Origin: Modestobacter versicolor
GTDB lineage: Bacteria > Actinomycetota > Actinomycetes > Mycobacteriales > Geodermatophilaceae
Direction of reading: 5' to 3'
Assembly (NCBI RefSeq): GCF_014195485.1
Contig: NZ_JACIBU010000001.1
Span: forward strand, 3,844,001 to 3,908,000
DNA: 64,000 nt
The position numbers and the translations under genes are program-made. Below are positions 12,297 to 22,067 of the stretch, in pieces. Below the pieces are notes generated by a model that saw only the letters and a list, made by a program, of their open reading frames with translations, was not told the origin of the DNA and made no database searches. The first letter of the stretch is position 1; each line of letters opens with the position of its first letter.

Positions 12297-13843
12297 TGGG
12301 CACCATCGACGCTCCGGACCTGTCCTACGCAGCGCTCGCGCCGCTGCTGTTCGTCTTCGGTGCCGCCTCGGTCGGGGTGCTGGTCGAGGCGTTCGCCCCG
12401 CGCGCCGTCCGGCACCCGGTGCAGGTGGCGATCGCGCTCGTCGGCACCGTGGGCGCGCTGGCCAGCACGCTGCTGCTGGCCGGCCGGGAACCGGAGGTCA
12501 CCGCCGGCGGTGCGCTCGCCGTCGACGGCGCCGCGCTGTTCCTGCAGGCGACGATCGCCGCCCTCGGCGCGCTGTCGATCCTGCTGTTCAGCGAGCGCTC
12601 GCTGGACCCGGCCCGCTCGGCGTTCGTCGCCGCGGCGGCGGTGCCGGCCGGCAGCGTCCGCGACCGCGAGCTGGCCACCTCCGAGCGCGTGCAGACCGAG
12701 GTCTACCCGCTGGCGACGTTCGCCATCGGCGGGATGATGCTGTTCACCGCGTCGAACGACCTGCTGATCATGTTCGTCGCCCTCGAGGTGCTGAGCCTGC
12801 CGCTGTACCTGCTCTCCGGGCTGGCCCGCCGCCGCCGGCTGCTCTCCCAGGAGGCGGCGGTCAAGTACTTCCTGCTCGGCGCCTTCGCCTCGGCGTTCTT
12901 CCTCTACGGGCTCGCGCTGGTCTACGGCGCCACCGGCAGCGTGCGGCTGTCGGCGATCCGGGAGGCGTCGGTCACCGAGGGCGGCGACACCCTGCTCGTG
13001 CTGGGGCTCGGGCTGCTCGTCGTCGGCCTGATGTTCAAGGCCAGCGTCGCGCCCTTCCACACCTGGACGCCGGACGTCTACCAGGGCGCCCCGACCGCGG
13101 TGACCGCCTTCATGGCCGCCGCCACCAAGGTCGCCGCGTTCGGTGCGGTGCTGCGGCTGCTCTACGTCGCCTTCGGCACCGCCGACTGGACCTGGCGGCC
13201 GCTGGTCTACGCGCTGGCGATCGCGTCGATGGTGGTCGGTGCGGTGCTCGGGCTCACCCAGACCGACGTCAAGCGGATGCTGGCCTACTCCTCCATCGCG
13301 CACGCCGGCTTCCTGCTCACCGGCGTCATCGGCCTGGGGCCCGGCGGCACCGGCTACGGGCTGGCCGCGACGATGTTCTACCTGCTGGCCTACGGCCTCA
13401 CCACGCTCGGCGTCTTCGGGCTGGTCACCCTGGTCCGCGACGGCGACGGCGAGGCCACCCACCTGTCGCAGTGGGCAGGCCTCGCGCAGCGGTCACCGGT
13501 CGTCGCGGCGCTGATGAGCTTCTTCCTGCTCGCCCTGGCCGGCATCCCCCTCACCAGCGGGTTCACCGGCAAGTTCGCCGTGTTCCGGGCCGCGATCGAG
13601 GAGGGGGCCTGGCCGCTGGCGCTGGTCGCCCTGGTGGCGAGCGCCGTCGCGGCGTTCTACTACCTGCGGGTCATCGTGCTCATGTACTTCTCCGAGCCCG
13701 CGGCCGACGGGCCCACCGTCGGGGTCCCCGGCCTGCCGACGACCATCGTGCTGGCCGTCACCGCCGCCGCGACTCTCGTGCTCGGCATCGTGCCGGGCTC
13801 GGTGCTCGACCTGGCCGAGTCCGCAGCGGTGCTGGTCGGCTGA
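12296..13843 (+). CDS. nuoN: NADH-quinone oxidoreductase subunit N (proton-pumping)
   Basis: This is the third antiporter-like subunit and the last gene of the nuo operon. Family signatures include FVALEVLSLPLYLLSG (helix-5 glutamate), KASVAPFHTWTPDVYQGAPT and KRMLAYSSIAHAGF. A hydrophilic insertion of about 35 residues follows the third helix (around RSAFVAAAAVPAGSVRDREL). Such an insertion is common in actinobacterial NuoN. The start ATG shares one base with the nuoM stop. The predicted product has 515 residues. No hairpin terminator is seen in the 24 nt before the next gene, so read-through into the polyprenyl synthase is likely. Confidence 0.96.
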   Translation: MGTIDAPDLSYAALAPLLFVFGAASVGVLVEAFAPRAVRHPVQVAIALVGTVGALASTLLLAGREPEVTAGGALAVDGAALFLQATIAALGALSILLFSERSLDPARSAFVAAAAVPAGSVRDRELATSERVQTEVYPLATFAIGGMMLFTASNDLLIMFVALEVLSLPLYLLSGLARRRRLLSQEAAVKYFLLGAFASAFFLYGLALVYGATGSVRLSAIREASVTEGGDTLLVLGLGLLVVGLMFKASVAPFHTWTPDVYQGAPTAVTAFMAAATKVAAFGAVLRLLYVAFGTADWTWRPLVYALAIASMVVGAVLGLTQTDVKRMLAYSSIAHAGFLLTGVIGLGPGGTGYGLAATMFYLLAYGLTTLGVFGLVTLVRDGDGEATHLSQWAGLAQRSPVVAALMSFFLLALAGIPLTSGFTGKFAVFRAAIEEGAWPLALVALVASAVAAFYYLRVIVLMYFSEPAADGPTVGVPGLPTTIVLAVTAAATLVLGIVPGSVLDLAESAAVLVG

Positions 13844-13867
13844 GCAGCCCGCCCTGCGAGGTCGTCG

Positions 13868-14983
13868 ATGAGGGCCCCGGACGACGGGCTGTATCTTCAG
13901 CGGTTGATGAGCGGAGCCGGCACCACCAGCCCACGGCGCGGCGGTAGCGAGACGCAGCAGGAGCCCGACTCGTGGCACCGGCCCTCCACCCCGGCCTCGA
14001 CGATCGGCCCCTGGCTGCCCGACGGTGAACTGGGTGCCGCGCTGGTCGAGGGCCTGGCTCGGGTCGAGGCGGCGCTGACCGTCGCGGTCGCCAGCGACCA
14101 CGCGTTCGTCAGCGAGGCGGCCGGGCACCTGATGGCGGCCGGCGGCAAGCGGGTCCGCCCGATGCTGGCGCTGCTCGCCGCCCAGCTCGGCGACGCGGAC
14201 TCCCCGGAGGTCGTGCAGGCCGCCGTCGTCTGCGAGCTCACCCACCTCGCGACGCTGTACCACGACGACGTGATGGACGAGGCGTCCGTCCGCCGCGGCG
14301 CCCCCAGCGCGAACAGCCGCTGGGGCAACAGCGTGGCCATCCTCACCGGCGACTTCCTCTTCGCCCGGGCGTCGGACCTGCTCGCCGACCTCGGCCCGGA
14401 GGCCGTGCGCGTGCAGGCCCGGACGTTCGAGCGGCTGGTCACCGGGCAGCTGCGGGAGACCGTCGGCGCCCGCCCGGGTGAGGACCCGGTCGACCACTAC
14501 CTCGGGGTGCTCGCCGACAAGACCGGCTCGCTGGTGGCCACCTCGGCCCGCTTCGGCGCCTCCTTCGCCGGCGTCGACGGCGAGCTGGTCGCCGCGCTGG
14601 ACGCCTTCGGGGAGGACTTCGGGGTGGCCTTCCAGCTCTCCGACGACCTGCTCGACATCGTCAGCGAGGGCGGCACGTCCGGGAAGTCACCCGGCACCGA
14701 CCTGCGCGAGGGCATCGCCACCCTGCCGGTGCTCTTCGCCCTGGCCGGCACCGACCCCGCCGAGGCCCGGCTGCGCGAGCTGGTCGCCGGCCCGGTGGTC
14801 GACGAGGTGGAGCACGCCGAGGCGCTGGCGCTGCTGCGCAGCTCCGCGTCGCTGGCGCGGGCCACCGCCGTCCTCGAGGAGTACGCCGACCGGGCCCGCG
14901 CCCGGCTGGACGCCGTCCCCGACGGCCCGGTCCGCGAGGCGCTGTCCGCGCTGTGCACCTTCGTGGTCACCCGCGACTCCTGA
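13868..14983 (+). CDS. Polyprenyl diphosphate synthase (trans, long chain)
   Basis: This is an all-alpha trans-prenyltransferase that condenses isopentenyl diphosphate onto an allylic primer. Both aspartate-rich motifs are present: the first DDVMD at residues 133-137 and the second DDLLD at 259-263. GGKRVRPML (residues 92-100), the substrate-binding region, is also present. Its position directly after nuo suggests it makes the octa- to nonaprenyl tail of menaquinone, the electron acceptor of complex I; that substrate assignment is inference. The first in-frame ATG (13868) is used. A second ATG at 13907 would remove a poorly conserved 13 residues and is equally possible. Confidence 0.9.
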   Translation: MRAPDDGLYLQRLMSGAGTTSPRRGGSETQQEPDSWHRPSTPASTIGPWLPDGELGAALVEGLARVEAALTVAVASDHAFVSEAAGHLMAAGGKRVRPMLALLAAQLGDADSPEVVQAAVVCELTHLATLYHDDVMDEASVRRGAPSANSRWGNSVAILTGDFLFARASDLLADLGPEAVRVQARTFERLVTGQLRETVGARPGEDPVDHYLGVLADKTGSLVATSARFGASFAGVDGELVAALDAFGEDFGVAFQLSDDLLDIVSEGGTSGKSPGTDLREGIATLPVLFALAGTDPAEARLRELVAGPVVDEVEHAEALALLRSSASLARATAVLEEYADRARARLDAVPDGPVREALSALCTFVVTRDS

Positions 14984-15023
14984 GGGCGCGGCGCGACCCC
15001 TCCGCCCAGGGGATGCTGGGGTC

Positions 15024-16244
15024 GTGCCCCGCTGCTCACCGCTGGTCCTGGGTCTGCTGACCGCCGTCCTGGTCGCGGGGTGCAGCAGCGCCCCCGGTGA
15101 GCAGGGGGAGGGGGCGGCCACCGACGTCCCCGACGCCGCCGGGCCCAGCGCGTCGGCCGCCGTCCCGGCGCTGGACGTCGAGGTGCTCGCCGAGGGGCTG
15201 GACCACCCGTGGGACGTCGCCCGGGCGCCGGACGGCGCCCTGCTGCTGGACGAGCGCGGGGGCGGGTTCACGGTCGTGCTCACCGACGGCACCGTGCGCC
15301 CGCTGGACGCCGACCTCGACGACCTCTTCGCCGACGGCGAGACCGGGCTGATGGGCCTCACCCTCGACCCGGGGTTCGCCGGCAACCGGCGCTTCTACAG
15401 CTGCCAGGGCGTCGAGGAGGACGGCGACGCGGAGATCCAGGTGGTCGCCTGGACGGTCGACGAGGCCTGGACGGCGGCCACCCGGGTCGCCGACCCGCTG
15501 CTGGGTGGCATCCCGGTCAACGAGTCCTCCGGCCGGCACGGCGGCTGCCGGCCCCGCTTCGACGCCGAGGGCCAGCTCCTGGTCGGCACCGGCGACAACG
15601 CCGTGGGCAGCTACCCGCAGGACCTGGGCACCCTCGGCGGCAAGGTGCTGCGGATCGACCCGCAGACCGGCGCGCCCTCGGCGGGCAACCCCTTCCTGGA
15701 CGCCGCCGACCCGCTCACCCGGCTGGTCTGGAGCTACGGGCACCGCAACGTGCAGGGCATCGCCGTCCGCCCTGGCAGCGCGCAGGTGTACACCGTCGAG
15801 CAGGGCACCGGCCGCGACGACGAGGTCAACCTGTCCGTGGCCGGCGGCAACTACGGCTACGACCCCGACGGCGCGCCGGACGGCCCGGACGGCGCGTACG
15901 ACGAGAGCGTCCCGATGACCGACCCGGAGATCCCGGGGGCCGTGGCGGCGGTGTGGTCCTCGGGCGACCCGACCATCGCCACCAGCGGGGCCGCCTTCCT
16001 CGACGGCGCGCCGTGGGGCGGCTACGACGGGGTGCTGCTGGTCGGCGTGCAGAAGGACACCGGCGTGCTGGGGCTCCGCCTGGACGACGACGGCCGGCTG
16101 GTCGAGCAGTTCCGGGTGCCCGAGCTGGAGGACTCCTACGGCCGGGTGCGGTCCCCGGTCCTGGGCGAGGACGGCGCGCTGTACCTCACCACCGACAACG
16201 GTGACGGCGAGGACCAGCTGCTCCGGGTGACGCCCCGGGGCTGA
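15024..16244 (+). CDS. PQQ-type glucose/sorbosone dehydrogenase lipoprotein
   Basis: This is a predicted secreted lipoprotein with a six-bladed beta-propeller of the soluble glucose/sorbosone dehydrogenase family. The N-terminus has a short hydrophobic signal and a lipobox ending AGC (Cys20). Family motifs include DHPWDVA near the start of the propeller, GRHGGCR (candidate active-site His) and YGHRNVQGIA. The presumed reaction is oxidation of a sugar or aldehyde with PQQ as cofactor on the outer face of the membrane, but the true substrate cannot be read from sequence. Start GTG 15024 is chosen because it places the signal peptide at the very N-terminus. It converges on korB with a shared terminator. 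Confidence 0.88.
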   Translation: MPRCSPLVLGLLTAVLVAGCSSAPGEQGEGAATDVPDAAGPSASAAVPALDVEVLAEGLDHPWDVARAPDGALLLDERGGGFTVVLTDGTVRPLDADLDDLFADGETGLMGLTLDPGFAGNRRFYSCQGVEEDGDAEIQVVAWTVDEAWTAATRVADPLLGGIPVNESSGRHGGCRPRFDAEGQLLVGTGDNAVGSYPQDLGTLGGKVLRIDPQTGAPSAGNPFLDAADPLTRLVWSYGHRNVQGIAVRPGSAQVYTVEQGTGRDDEVNLSVAGGNYGYDPDGAPDGPDGAYDESVPMTDPEIPGAVAAVWSSGDPTIATSGAAFLDGAPWGGYDGVLLVGVQKDTGVLGLRLDDDGRLVEQFRVPELEDSYGRVRSPVLGEDGALYLTTDNGDGEDQLLRVTPRG

Positions 16245-16251
16245 GACGCCG

Positions 16252-16284
16252 ACCGGCCCGCCCCCGGGTCGGGGACGGGCCGGT
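16252..16284. terminator. Bidirectional terminator between convergent genes
   Basis: ACCGGCCCG at 16252-16260 pairs with CGGGCCGGT at 16276-16284, and the loop contains further C/G complementarity. It lies 7 nt after the sugar dehydrogenase stop and 22 nt from the korB stop on the other strand, so it can serve both transcripts. Confidence 0.75.
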
Positions 16285-16306
16285 GCGGACCTGGAGCGGT
16301 GAGGTC

Positions 16307-17428
16307 CTAGGCGCTGACGGTCCAGCTGTCGCCGCCGGCCAGCAGGGCGTCGAGGTCGGCCGGCTCCTGCGCGGCGGCGTCCTCGAGCTGGTCGGCCATC
16401 ATCCGGTCGTAGCTGGGCTTGGCCACCTTCCGGAAGACGCCCATCGGGGAGTACCGGAGGTCCTGGCTGGACAGCCGGGACAGCGCGAAGGCGTACGACG
16501 GGTCGTCGCGGTGCGCGTCGTGGACGACGATCTGCGACGCGTCGACCTGGTTCGTCTCGGCGATCCGCAGACCACCGAAGTCGTCGCGGACGACGCAGGA
16601 GGCGCCCCCGGGTCCGAAGACCAGCGGCTCGCCGTGCACCAGCGGGATGGTCCACATCGGGCCGGTGTGCGGGTCCTTGAGCAGCTCGAACGCGCCGTCG
16701 TTGAAGATGTTGCAGTTCTGGTAGATCTCCACCAGCGAGGTGCCCTGGTGCTCGGCGGCCTGCCGCAGCACGTCGGTGAGCCCCTTGCGGTCGGAGTCCA
16801 TCGCCCGGCCGACGAACGTGGCGTCGGCGCCCAGGGCCAGCGACACCGGGTTGAACGGGGCGTCGATCGAGCCCATCGGGGTGGACTTGGTGACCTTGCC
16901 GACCTCGGAGGTGGGCGAGTACTGGCCCTTGGTGAGCCCGTAGATCCGGTTGTTGAACAGCAGGATCGTCAGGTTCACGTTGCGGCGCAGGGTGTGGATC
17001 AGGTGGTTGCCGCCGATGGACAGCGCGTCGCCGTCACCGGTGACGACCCACACCGACAGGTCCGGGCGGGACGCGGCGAGGCCGGTCGCGATCGCCGGGG
17101 CCCGGCCGTGGATCGAGTGCATCCCGTAGGTGTTCATGTAGTACGGGAACCGGCTGGAGCACCCGATGCCGGAGATGATGACCATGTCCTCGCGGGCGAT
17201 GCCGAGGCTGGGCAGGAAGCTCTGGACCGCGTTGAGGATGACGTAGTCACCGCACCCCGGGCACCAGCGCACCTCCTGGTCGGTCTTGAGGTCACGGGCC
17301 TTCAGCTCGGTCTGCTTCGGGCCGTTCAGCGCGATCGAGGCGTCGATGGCGCCGGAGATCGTGGTGACGTCCGGGCCCGCGGGCATGCCGAGGTCGTGCA
17401 CGTGGGCGTTGGACTCGATGGCGGTCAC
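16307..17428 (-). CDS. korB: 2-oxoglutarate:ferredoxin oxidoreductase, beta subunit
   Basis: This is the thiamine-diphosphate subunit of a 2-oxoacid:ferredoxin oxidoreductase, which converts 2-oxoglutarate and CoA to succinyl-CoA, CO2 and reduced ferredoxin. The cluster/TPP region shows CPGCGDY near residue 55, a [11 protein letters not shown] segment and the TPP/Mg motif [15 protein letters not shown]. The [16 protein letters not shown] stretch is characteristic of this family and of mycobacterial KorB. The 373-residue product starts at a GTG whose last bases form the korA stop (GTGA), so the two subunits are translationally coupled. The 2-oxoglutarate specificity is inferred from family resemblance. 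Confidence 0.93.
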   Translation of the reverse strand: MTAIESNAHVHDLGMPAGPDVTTISGAIDASIALNGPKQTELKARDLKTDQEVRWCPGCGDYVILNAVQSFLPSLGIAREDMVIISGIGCSSRFPYYMNTYGMHSIHGRAPAIATGLAASRPDLSVWVVTGDGDALSIGGNHLIHTLRRNVNLTILLFNNRIYGLTKGQYSPTSEVGKVTKSTPMGSIDAPFNPVSLALGADATFVGRAMDSDRKGLTDVLRQAAEHQGTSLVEIYQNCNIFNDGAFELLKDPHTGPMWTIPLVHGEPLVFGPGGASCVVRDDFGGLRIAETNQVDASQIVVHDAHRDDPSYAFALSRLSSQDLRYSPMGVFRKVAKPSYDRMMADQLEDAAAQEPADLDALLAGGDSWTVSA

Positions 17429-19437
17429 AGGGCCGCTCCCGTCTGTGCAGGGGTGTCGGAGCCGGTGTCGAGGGTGGCGACCGTCCCCGTGGTCCCGTCG
17501 ATGACGTCCTGGAACACGGCCGCCAGCTCGGCGGCGCGGAACGGCAGCCCCCGCACCTGGGTGTGGCTGTGGACGTCGAAGAGGTACTTCGCCCGCAGGA
17601 TCATGGCCAGCTGGCCGAGGTTCATCTCGGGGCAGACCACCCGGTCGTACCGGGCGAGGATCTCGCCCAGGTCGGCCGGCAGCGGGTTGAGGTGGCGCAG
17701 GTGCACCTGGGCGATGGAGCGGCCCGAGGCGCGGATCCGCCGGCAGGCGGCCCCGATCGGGCCGTAGGTGGAGCCCCAGCCGATGACCGCCACCCGGGCG
17801 TCGCCGTCCGGGTCGTCGACCTCGGTGGCCGGGATCGAGGCGGCGATGCCGTCGATCTTGGCCTGCCGGGTGCGGGTCATGAAGTCGTGGTTGGCCGGGT
17901 CGTAGGAGATGTTGCCGGTCTTGTCGGCCTTCTCCAGCCCGCCGATGCGGTGCTGCAGCCCGGCGGTGCCCGGTACGGCCCACGGGCGCGCGAGCGTCTC
18001 GGGGTCGCGCAGGTAGGGCAGGAACTCGCCGTCCTCGCCGTTGGGCGCGGTGGCGAACTCGACCCGCAGGTCGGGCAGCTCGTCGGCGGCCGGGATCGAC
18101 CACGGCTCGGCACCGTTGGCCAGGTAGCCGTCGGACAGCAGGATCACCGGCGTGCGGTAGGTCAGCGCGATCCGCACCGCCTCGAGCGTGGCGTCGAAGC
18201 AGTCGCCGGGGGAGCGCGGGGCGATCACCGGCACCGGCGCCTCGCCGTTGCGGCCGAACAGCGCCTGCAGCAGGTCGCTCTGCTCGGTCTTGGTGGGCAG
18301 CCCGGTGGACGGGCCGCCGCGCTGCACGTCGACGATCAGCAGCGGCAGCTCGGTCATCACGGCCAGGCCGATGGTCTCGGCCTTGAGGGCCACACCCGGG
18401 CCGGACGTCGTCGTCACGCCGAGCGCACCGCCGAACGAGGCGCCCAGGGCGGCCCCGATGCCGGCGATCTCGTCCTCGGCCTGGAACGTGCGGACGCCGA
18501 AGGCCTTGTGCTTGGACAGCTCGTGCAGGATGTCGCTGGCCGGCGTGATCGGGTACGCACCGAGGAAGACCGGCAGGCCCGACCGCTGCCCGGCGGCGAC
18601 GAGCCCGTAGGACAGCGCCTGGTTGCCGGAGATGTGCCGGTACTTGCCCGGGGCCATCGGCGCGGGCTTGACCTCGTAGGAGACCGCGAAGGCCTCCGTC
18701 GTCTCGCCGTAGTTGAAGCCGGCGCGGAAGGCGGCGATGTTGGCCGCGGCGATCTGCGGCTTGCGGCGGAACTGGCGCTCGAGGAAGCGGATCGTGCCCT
18801 CGGTGGGCCGGTGGTACATCCAGCTCAGCAGGCCGAGGGTGAACATGTTCTTGCTCCGCTCGGCCTCCTTCTTGCCCAGGCCCGAGTCGGCGAGCGCGTC
18901 GGTGGTCATCGAGGTCAGCGGCACGCTCACCAGCTGCCACTTCTCCAGCGAGCCGTCCTCGAGCGGGTTGCTGTCGTACCCGACCTTGGCCAGGTTGCGC
19001 GGGGTGAACTCGTCGGAGTCGGCGATGAGCAGGCCGCCGCCGGGGAGGTCGGGGAGGTTGGCCTTCAGCGCCGCCGGGTTCATCACGACCAGGACGTCGG
19101 GCGCGTCACCCGGGGTCATGATGTCGTGGTCGGCGAAGTGCAGCTGGAAGGAGCTGACACCCGGCAGGGTCCCCGTTGGTGCCCGGATCTCGGCGGGGAA
19201 GTTCGGCAGCGTCGACAGGTCGTTGCCGAAGGACGCCGTCTCGCTGGTGAAGCGGCCGCCGGTCAGCTGCATGCCGTCGCCGGAGTCACCGGCCAGCCGG
19301 ATGACGACGCGGTCGAGCTCGACGACGCTCTTGACGAGCCCGCCGGGGGCGGAGCTGTGCGCTGCGCGGTCCATGCCGGTGGCAACACCGCTCGCGGCGG
19401 GGCTGATTCCGGGGTCGGTGCCAGTTCTGCCAGTCAT
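17425..19437 (-). CDS. korA: 2-oxoglutarate:ferredoxin oxidoreductase, alpha (gamma-alpha fusion) subunit
   Basis: This is the large subunit combining the gamma domain (N-terminal, [18 protein letters not shown]) with the alpha pyrimidine-binding domain. Alpha-domain signatures are [36 protein letters not shown] and [18 protein letters not shown]. With KorB it replaces or supplements the 2-oxoglutarate dehydrogenase step of the TCA cycle. The start ATG at 19437 ([10 protein letters not shown]) gives 670 residues. A GGAGGT tract lies about 11 nt upstream, which is rather far. An alternative ATG at 19374 (MDRAAHSS) would still keep the whole gamma domain. The gene diverges from htpX, sharing a 159-bp promoter region. 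Confidence 0.93.
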   Translation of the reverse strand: MTGRTGTDPGISPAASGVATGMDRAAHSSAPGGLVKSVVELDRVVIRLAGDSGDGMQLTGGRFTSETASFGNDLSTLPNFPAEIRAPTGTLPGVSSFQLHFADHDIMTPGDAPDVLVVMNPAALKANLPDLPGGGLLIADSDEFTPRNLAKVGYDSNPLEDGSLEKWQLVSVPLTSMTTDALADSGLGKKEAERSKNMFTLGLLSWMYHRPTEGTIRFLERQFRRKPQIAAANIAAFRAGFNYGETTEAFAVSYEVKPAPMAPGKYRHISGNQALSYGLVAAGQRSGLPVFLGAYPITPASDILHELSKHKAFGVRTFQAEDEIAGIGAALGASFGGALGVTTTSGPGVALKAETIGLAVMTELPLLIVDVQRGGPSTGLPTKTEQSDLLQALFGRNGEAPVPVIAPRSPGDCFDATLEAVRIALTYRTPVILLSDGYLANGAEPWSIPAADELPDLRVEFATAPNGEDGEFLPYLRDPETLARPWAVPGTAGLQHRIGGLEKADKTGNISYDPANHDFMTRTRQAKIDGIAASIPATEVDDPDGDARVAVIGWGSTYGPIGAACRRIRASGRSIAQVHLRHLNPLPADLGEILARYDRVVCPEMNLGQLAMILRAKYLFDVHSHTQVRGLPFRAAELAAVFQDVIDGTTGTVATLDTGSDTPAQTGAAL

Positions 19438-19596
19438 CTGTGTGAGGTACCTCCGACCCGCCAGGTTACGTGCGGGTTGCCGGGGTCGACCCGTCGACGG
19501 GGGAACGTGAGGCAACCCACACAGGGTCGCCTTGCCTTGCCCGGGCGGCCGCGCCGGCCAGGGAACGGCGGCTGCGCCGACCGCGTTCTACCGGGC

Positions 19597-20469
19597 GTGC
19601 AACGGTGGAACAACGGGCTGAAGACGGCCGTCCTGCTCGGCCTCATGGGCGGCGTCATCCTGCTGGTCGGGAGCTTCTTCGGCCGGGGTGGCCTGCTGGT
19701 CGCCCTGGTGCTCGCCCTCGCCGTCAACGGCTGGGCGTACTTCAACTCCGACAAGCTCGCGCTGCGGGCGATGCGGGCCTTCCCGGTCACCGAGACGCAG
19801 GCGCCGCAGCTGTACGCGATCGTGCGCGAGCTGGCCACCGAGGCCCGCCAGCCGATGCCCCGGCTCTACGTCAGCCCGACCAACCAGCCCAACGCCTTCG
19901 CCACCGGCCGCAACCCGCGCAACGCCGCGGTCTGCTGCACCCAGGGGATCCTCGAGCTGCTGGACCGCCGCGAGCTGCGCGGGGTGCTGGCCCACGAGCT
20001 GTCCCACGTCTACAACCGGGACATCCTGATCAGCTCGGTGGCCGGCGCGATGGCCACGGTGATCACCTACCTGGCGCACATGGCGATGTTCGCGTCGCTG
20101 TTCGGCGGTCGCTCGGAGGACCGCGAGGGGGGCGGCATGGTCGGCGGCCTGCTGCTGGTCTTCCTCGGCCCGCTCGCCGCCGGCCTGGTGCAGATGGCGG
20201 TCAGCCGGAGCCGGGAGTACCAGGCCGACGCCTCGGGTGCGCAGCTGTCGCACGACCCGCTCGCCCTGGCCAGCGCGCTGGGCAAGCTCGAGCGCGGGGT
20301 CGCCGCGCGGCCGCTGCCGCAGGACGACCGGCTGGTCACCCAGAGCCACCTGATGATCGCCAACCCGTTCCGCGGGCAGGGCATGGCGTCGATGTTCGCC
20401 ACCCACCCGCCGATGGCCGAGCGGATCGCCCGGCTGCAGCAGATGGCCCGGGAGCAGGGTCAGGCCTGA
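19597..20469 (+). CDS. htpX: HtpX-like membrane zinc metalloprotease (M48)
   Basis: This is an integral-membrane protease of family M48 involved in quality control of membrane proteins. Two N-terminal helices (about residues 8-46) are followed by the catalytic motif HELSH at 133-137. A further hydrophobic hairpin (about 145-195) precedes [11 protein letters not shown], which holds the third zinc ligand Glu. The start GTG at 19597 gives the characteristic N-terminus [15 protein letters not shown] with the RWNNGLKT pattern of actinobacterial HtpX. The product of 290 residues is of normal length. No good Shine-Dalgarno precedes the GTG. Confidence 0.93.
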   Translation: MQRWNNGLKTAVLLGLMGGVILLVGSFFGRGGLLVALVLALAVNGWAYFNSDKLALRAMRAFPVTETQAPQLYAIVRELATEARQPMPRLYVSPTNQPNAFATGRNPRNAAVCCTQGILELLDRRELRGVLAHELSHVYNRDILISSVAGAMATVITYLAHMAMFASLFGGRSEDREGGGMVGGLLLVFLGPLAAGLVQMAVSRSREYQADASGAQLSHDPLALASALGKLERGVAARPLPQDDRLVTQSHLMIANPFRGQGMASMFATHPPMAERIARLQQMAREQGQA

Positions 20470-20472
20470 CGG

Positions 20473-20501
20473 TTGGTTGCTCCGCGCACCGTCCCTACGC
20501 T
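20473..20501 (+). promoter_or_regulatory. Sigma-A-type promoter giving a leaderless mRNA
   Basis: A -35 TTGGTT (20473-20478) and a -10 TACGCT (20496-20501) are separated by exactly 17 nt. The expected start point, 6-7 nt after the -10 box, coincides with the GTG at 20508 of the SGNH hydrolase gene. Confidence 0.65.
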
Positions 20502-20507
20502 GAGGGG

Positions 20508-21305
20508 GTGGTGGACGGCGAGGTGCGGTACGCGGCGATCGGCGACAGCTTCACCGAGGGGATGGGCGACGAGCTCCCCGACGGCTCGGTGCGCGGGTGG
20601 GCCGACCTGGTGGCCGCCGGGCTGGCGGCTGCGACGGACGGGCGGGTGCACTACGCGAACACCGCGGTGCGCGGGCGGCTGCTGGCGCCGGTGGTGACCG
20701 ACCAGCTGGAGGCCGTGCTGGCGCTCGACCCGGCACCCACGCTGATCACCCTCAACGGCGGCGGCAACGACATGATGCGGCCGGGCTGCGACGTCGACCG
20801 CCTGGTCGCGCTGACCGAGCGGGCCGTGCTGCGGTGCGCCGGGGCGGGGGTCCAGCTGGTGCTGCTGAGCGGGGCCGACCCCACGGCCCGGCTGCCGTTC
20901 GGCGGCACGATGCACCGGACCGGGGTGGCCCTGACCGCGGCGGTCGCCGACCTGGCCGCGCGGCACGGCCTGCTGTTCGTCGACGCCTTCGGGGACGAGG
21001 AGCTGCGCCGTCCCGGCTACTGGTCCCGCGACCGGCTGCACCTCGGGCCGGCCGGGCACCGCCGCGTCGCCGGCCTGGTGCTGGGCGCCCTCGGGCACCC
21101 GGTCACCGCGCACGCCATCGACCCGGGCCCGGCCGAGCCCCGGCGGCTGTCCGCCGAGGCCCGCTACTACCGCGAGCACGTGCTGCCCTGGGCGCTGCGC
21201 CGGCTGACCCGCCGCTCGTCCGGCGACGGGCGGAGCGGCAAGCACCAGGACTGGGTGGCGGTGCCGGCCGGCCCCGGCGTCCTGGCGGACGAGGCCAGCC
21301 GCTGA
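20508..21305 (+). CDS. SGNH/GDSL-type hydrolase
   Basis: This is a predicted cytoplasmic serine esterase or lipase-like hydrolase of the SGNH fold, 265 residues. Block I is AIGDSFTEG with nucleophile Ser14. The block III Asn87 is in GGGNDM. The catalytic Asp175 and His178 are in DRLHL. No signal peptide is seen. GTG 20508 is chosen because a promoter places the transcription start exactly there; a second in-frame GTG follows at 20511. The physiological substrate is unknown. Family members act on acyl esters of lipids, cell-wall sugars or thioesters. Confidence 0.87.
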   Translation: MVDGEVRYAAIGDSFTEGMGDELPDGSVRGWADLVAAGLAAATDGRVHYANTAVRGRLLAPVVTDQLEAVLALDPAPTLITLNGGGNDMMRPGCDVDRLVALTERAVLRCAGAGVQLVLLSGADPTARLPFGGTMHRTGVALTAAVADLAARHGLLFVDAFGDEELRRPGYWSRDRLHLGPAGHRRVAGLVLGALGHPVTAHAIDPGPAEPRRLSAEARYYREHVLPWALRRLTRRSSGDGRSGKHQDWVAVPAGPGVLADEASR

Positions 21306-21307
21306 GA

Positions 21308-21334
21308 CCCCCGGCCGGTGGCGCCGGCCGGGGG
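21308..21334. terminator. Strong hairpin between convergent SGNH hydrolase and yajQ
   Basis: CCCCCGGCCGG (21308-21318) pairs perfectly with CCGGCCGGGGG (21324-21334) around a 5-nt loop. It lies 2 nt after the hydrolase stop and 7 nt from the yajQ stop on the opposite strand. Confidence 0.85.
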
Positions 21335-21341
21335 ACCGCGC

Positions 21342-21833
21342 TCAGCGGTAGTTGTCGAACTGCAGGGCGATCTCGAAGTCCTTGCTCTTCAGCAGCTGCT
21401 GCACCGCCTGCAGGTCGTCGCGCTTCTTGCCGGTGACCCGCAGCTGGTCGCCCTGGATCTGCGCCTGCACGCCCTTGGGGCCCTCGTCGCGGATGGCCTT
21501 GGCGATCTGCTTGGCCTTGTCCGAGGCGATGCCCTGCTGGATCCGGGCGGTGATCTTGTAGACCTTCCCCGAGGGCTGCGGCTCGTCGGCGTCCAGCGCC
21601 TTCATCGAGATGCCGCGCTTGACCAGCTTCTCCCGGAACACCTCGAGCGCCGCGGCGACCCGCTCCTCGGTGTCGGCCTGCAGGGTCACCCCCTCCTCGC
21701 CGGCCCAGGCGATGGTGGCGTTGACGCCGCGGAAGTCGAACCGCTGGGAGAGCTCCTTGCCCGCCTGGTTCAGCGCGTTGTCGACCTCCTGGCGGTCGAC
21801 CTTGCTCACGACGTCGAAGGACGCATCGGCCAT
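21342..21833 (-). CDS. yajQ: YajQ family nucleotide-binding protein
   Basis: This is a small two-domain RNA-recognition-like protein. The YajQ family (UPF0234) binds nucleic acids and, in some bacteria, cyclic di-GMP. The family N-terminus is visible as [20 protein letters not shown], followed by [11 protein letters not shown], and it ends with the conserved LQFDNYR. The product has 163 residues, the usual length. The start ATG at 21833 has a GAGAGGAGA ribosome site just upstream; a longer open frame to 21911 contains no family sequence. A c-di-GMP link would fit the EAL protein in this window, but that is speculative. Confidence 0.94.
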   Translation of the reverse strand: MADASFDVVSKVDRQEVDNALNQAGKELSQRFDFRGVNATIAWAGEEGVTLQADTEERVAAALEVFREKLVKRGISMKALDADEPQPSGKVYKITARIQQGIASDKAKQIAKAIRDEGPKGVQAQIQGDQLRVTGKKRDDLQAVQQLLKSKDFEIALQFDNYR

Positions 21834-21926
21834 GACTGTCTCCTCTCTCGCGCGACGGACGGGCCGGCCGGGTCCCTGCCCGAGCCGTCGTCCGCCGTCT
21901 TGTAAGCTCATCCGGCACCAGCACGC

Positions 21927-22008
21927 GGCGGGTTGCCCGAGTGGCCAATGGGAGCGGACTGTAAATCCGTCGGCTTAGCCTACGAAGGTTCGAATCCTTC
22001 ACCCGCCA
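21927..22008 (+). tRNA. tRNA-Tyr (anticodon GTA)
   Basis: The acceptor stem GGCGGGT (21927-21933) pairs with ACCCGCC (22001-22007), and the discriminator is A22008. The anticodon GTA is at 21961-21963 in a 7-nt loop on a 5-bp stem. The long variable arm is typical of bacterial class II tRNA-Tyr. No CCA is encoded. A TAAGCT at 21903-21908 is a plausible -10 box. It diverges from yajQ. Confidence 0.96.
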
Positions 22009-22020
22009 CACCCGGTGCGA

Positions 22021-22048
22021 CGGCCCCCGACCTCACGGTCGGGGGCCG
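22021..22048 (+). terminator. Terminator after tRNA-Tyr
   Basis: CGGCCCCCGACC (22021-22032) and GGTCGGGGGCCG (22037-22048) form a perfect 12-bp stem with a TCAC loop, followed by a T/C-rich stretch. Confidence 0.9.
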
Positions 22049-22067
22049 TCGTCTTCCCCGGGCCGGG

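Noticed and set aside
14994-15024. CGACCCC/GGGGTCG hairpin after the polyprenyl synthase as terminator
   Set aside because: The right arm overlaps the GTG start of the next gene and the loop is long; function as terminator is doubtful.
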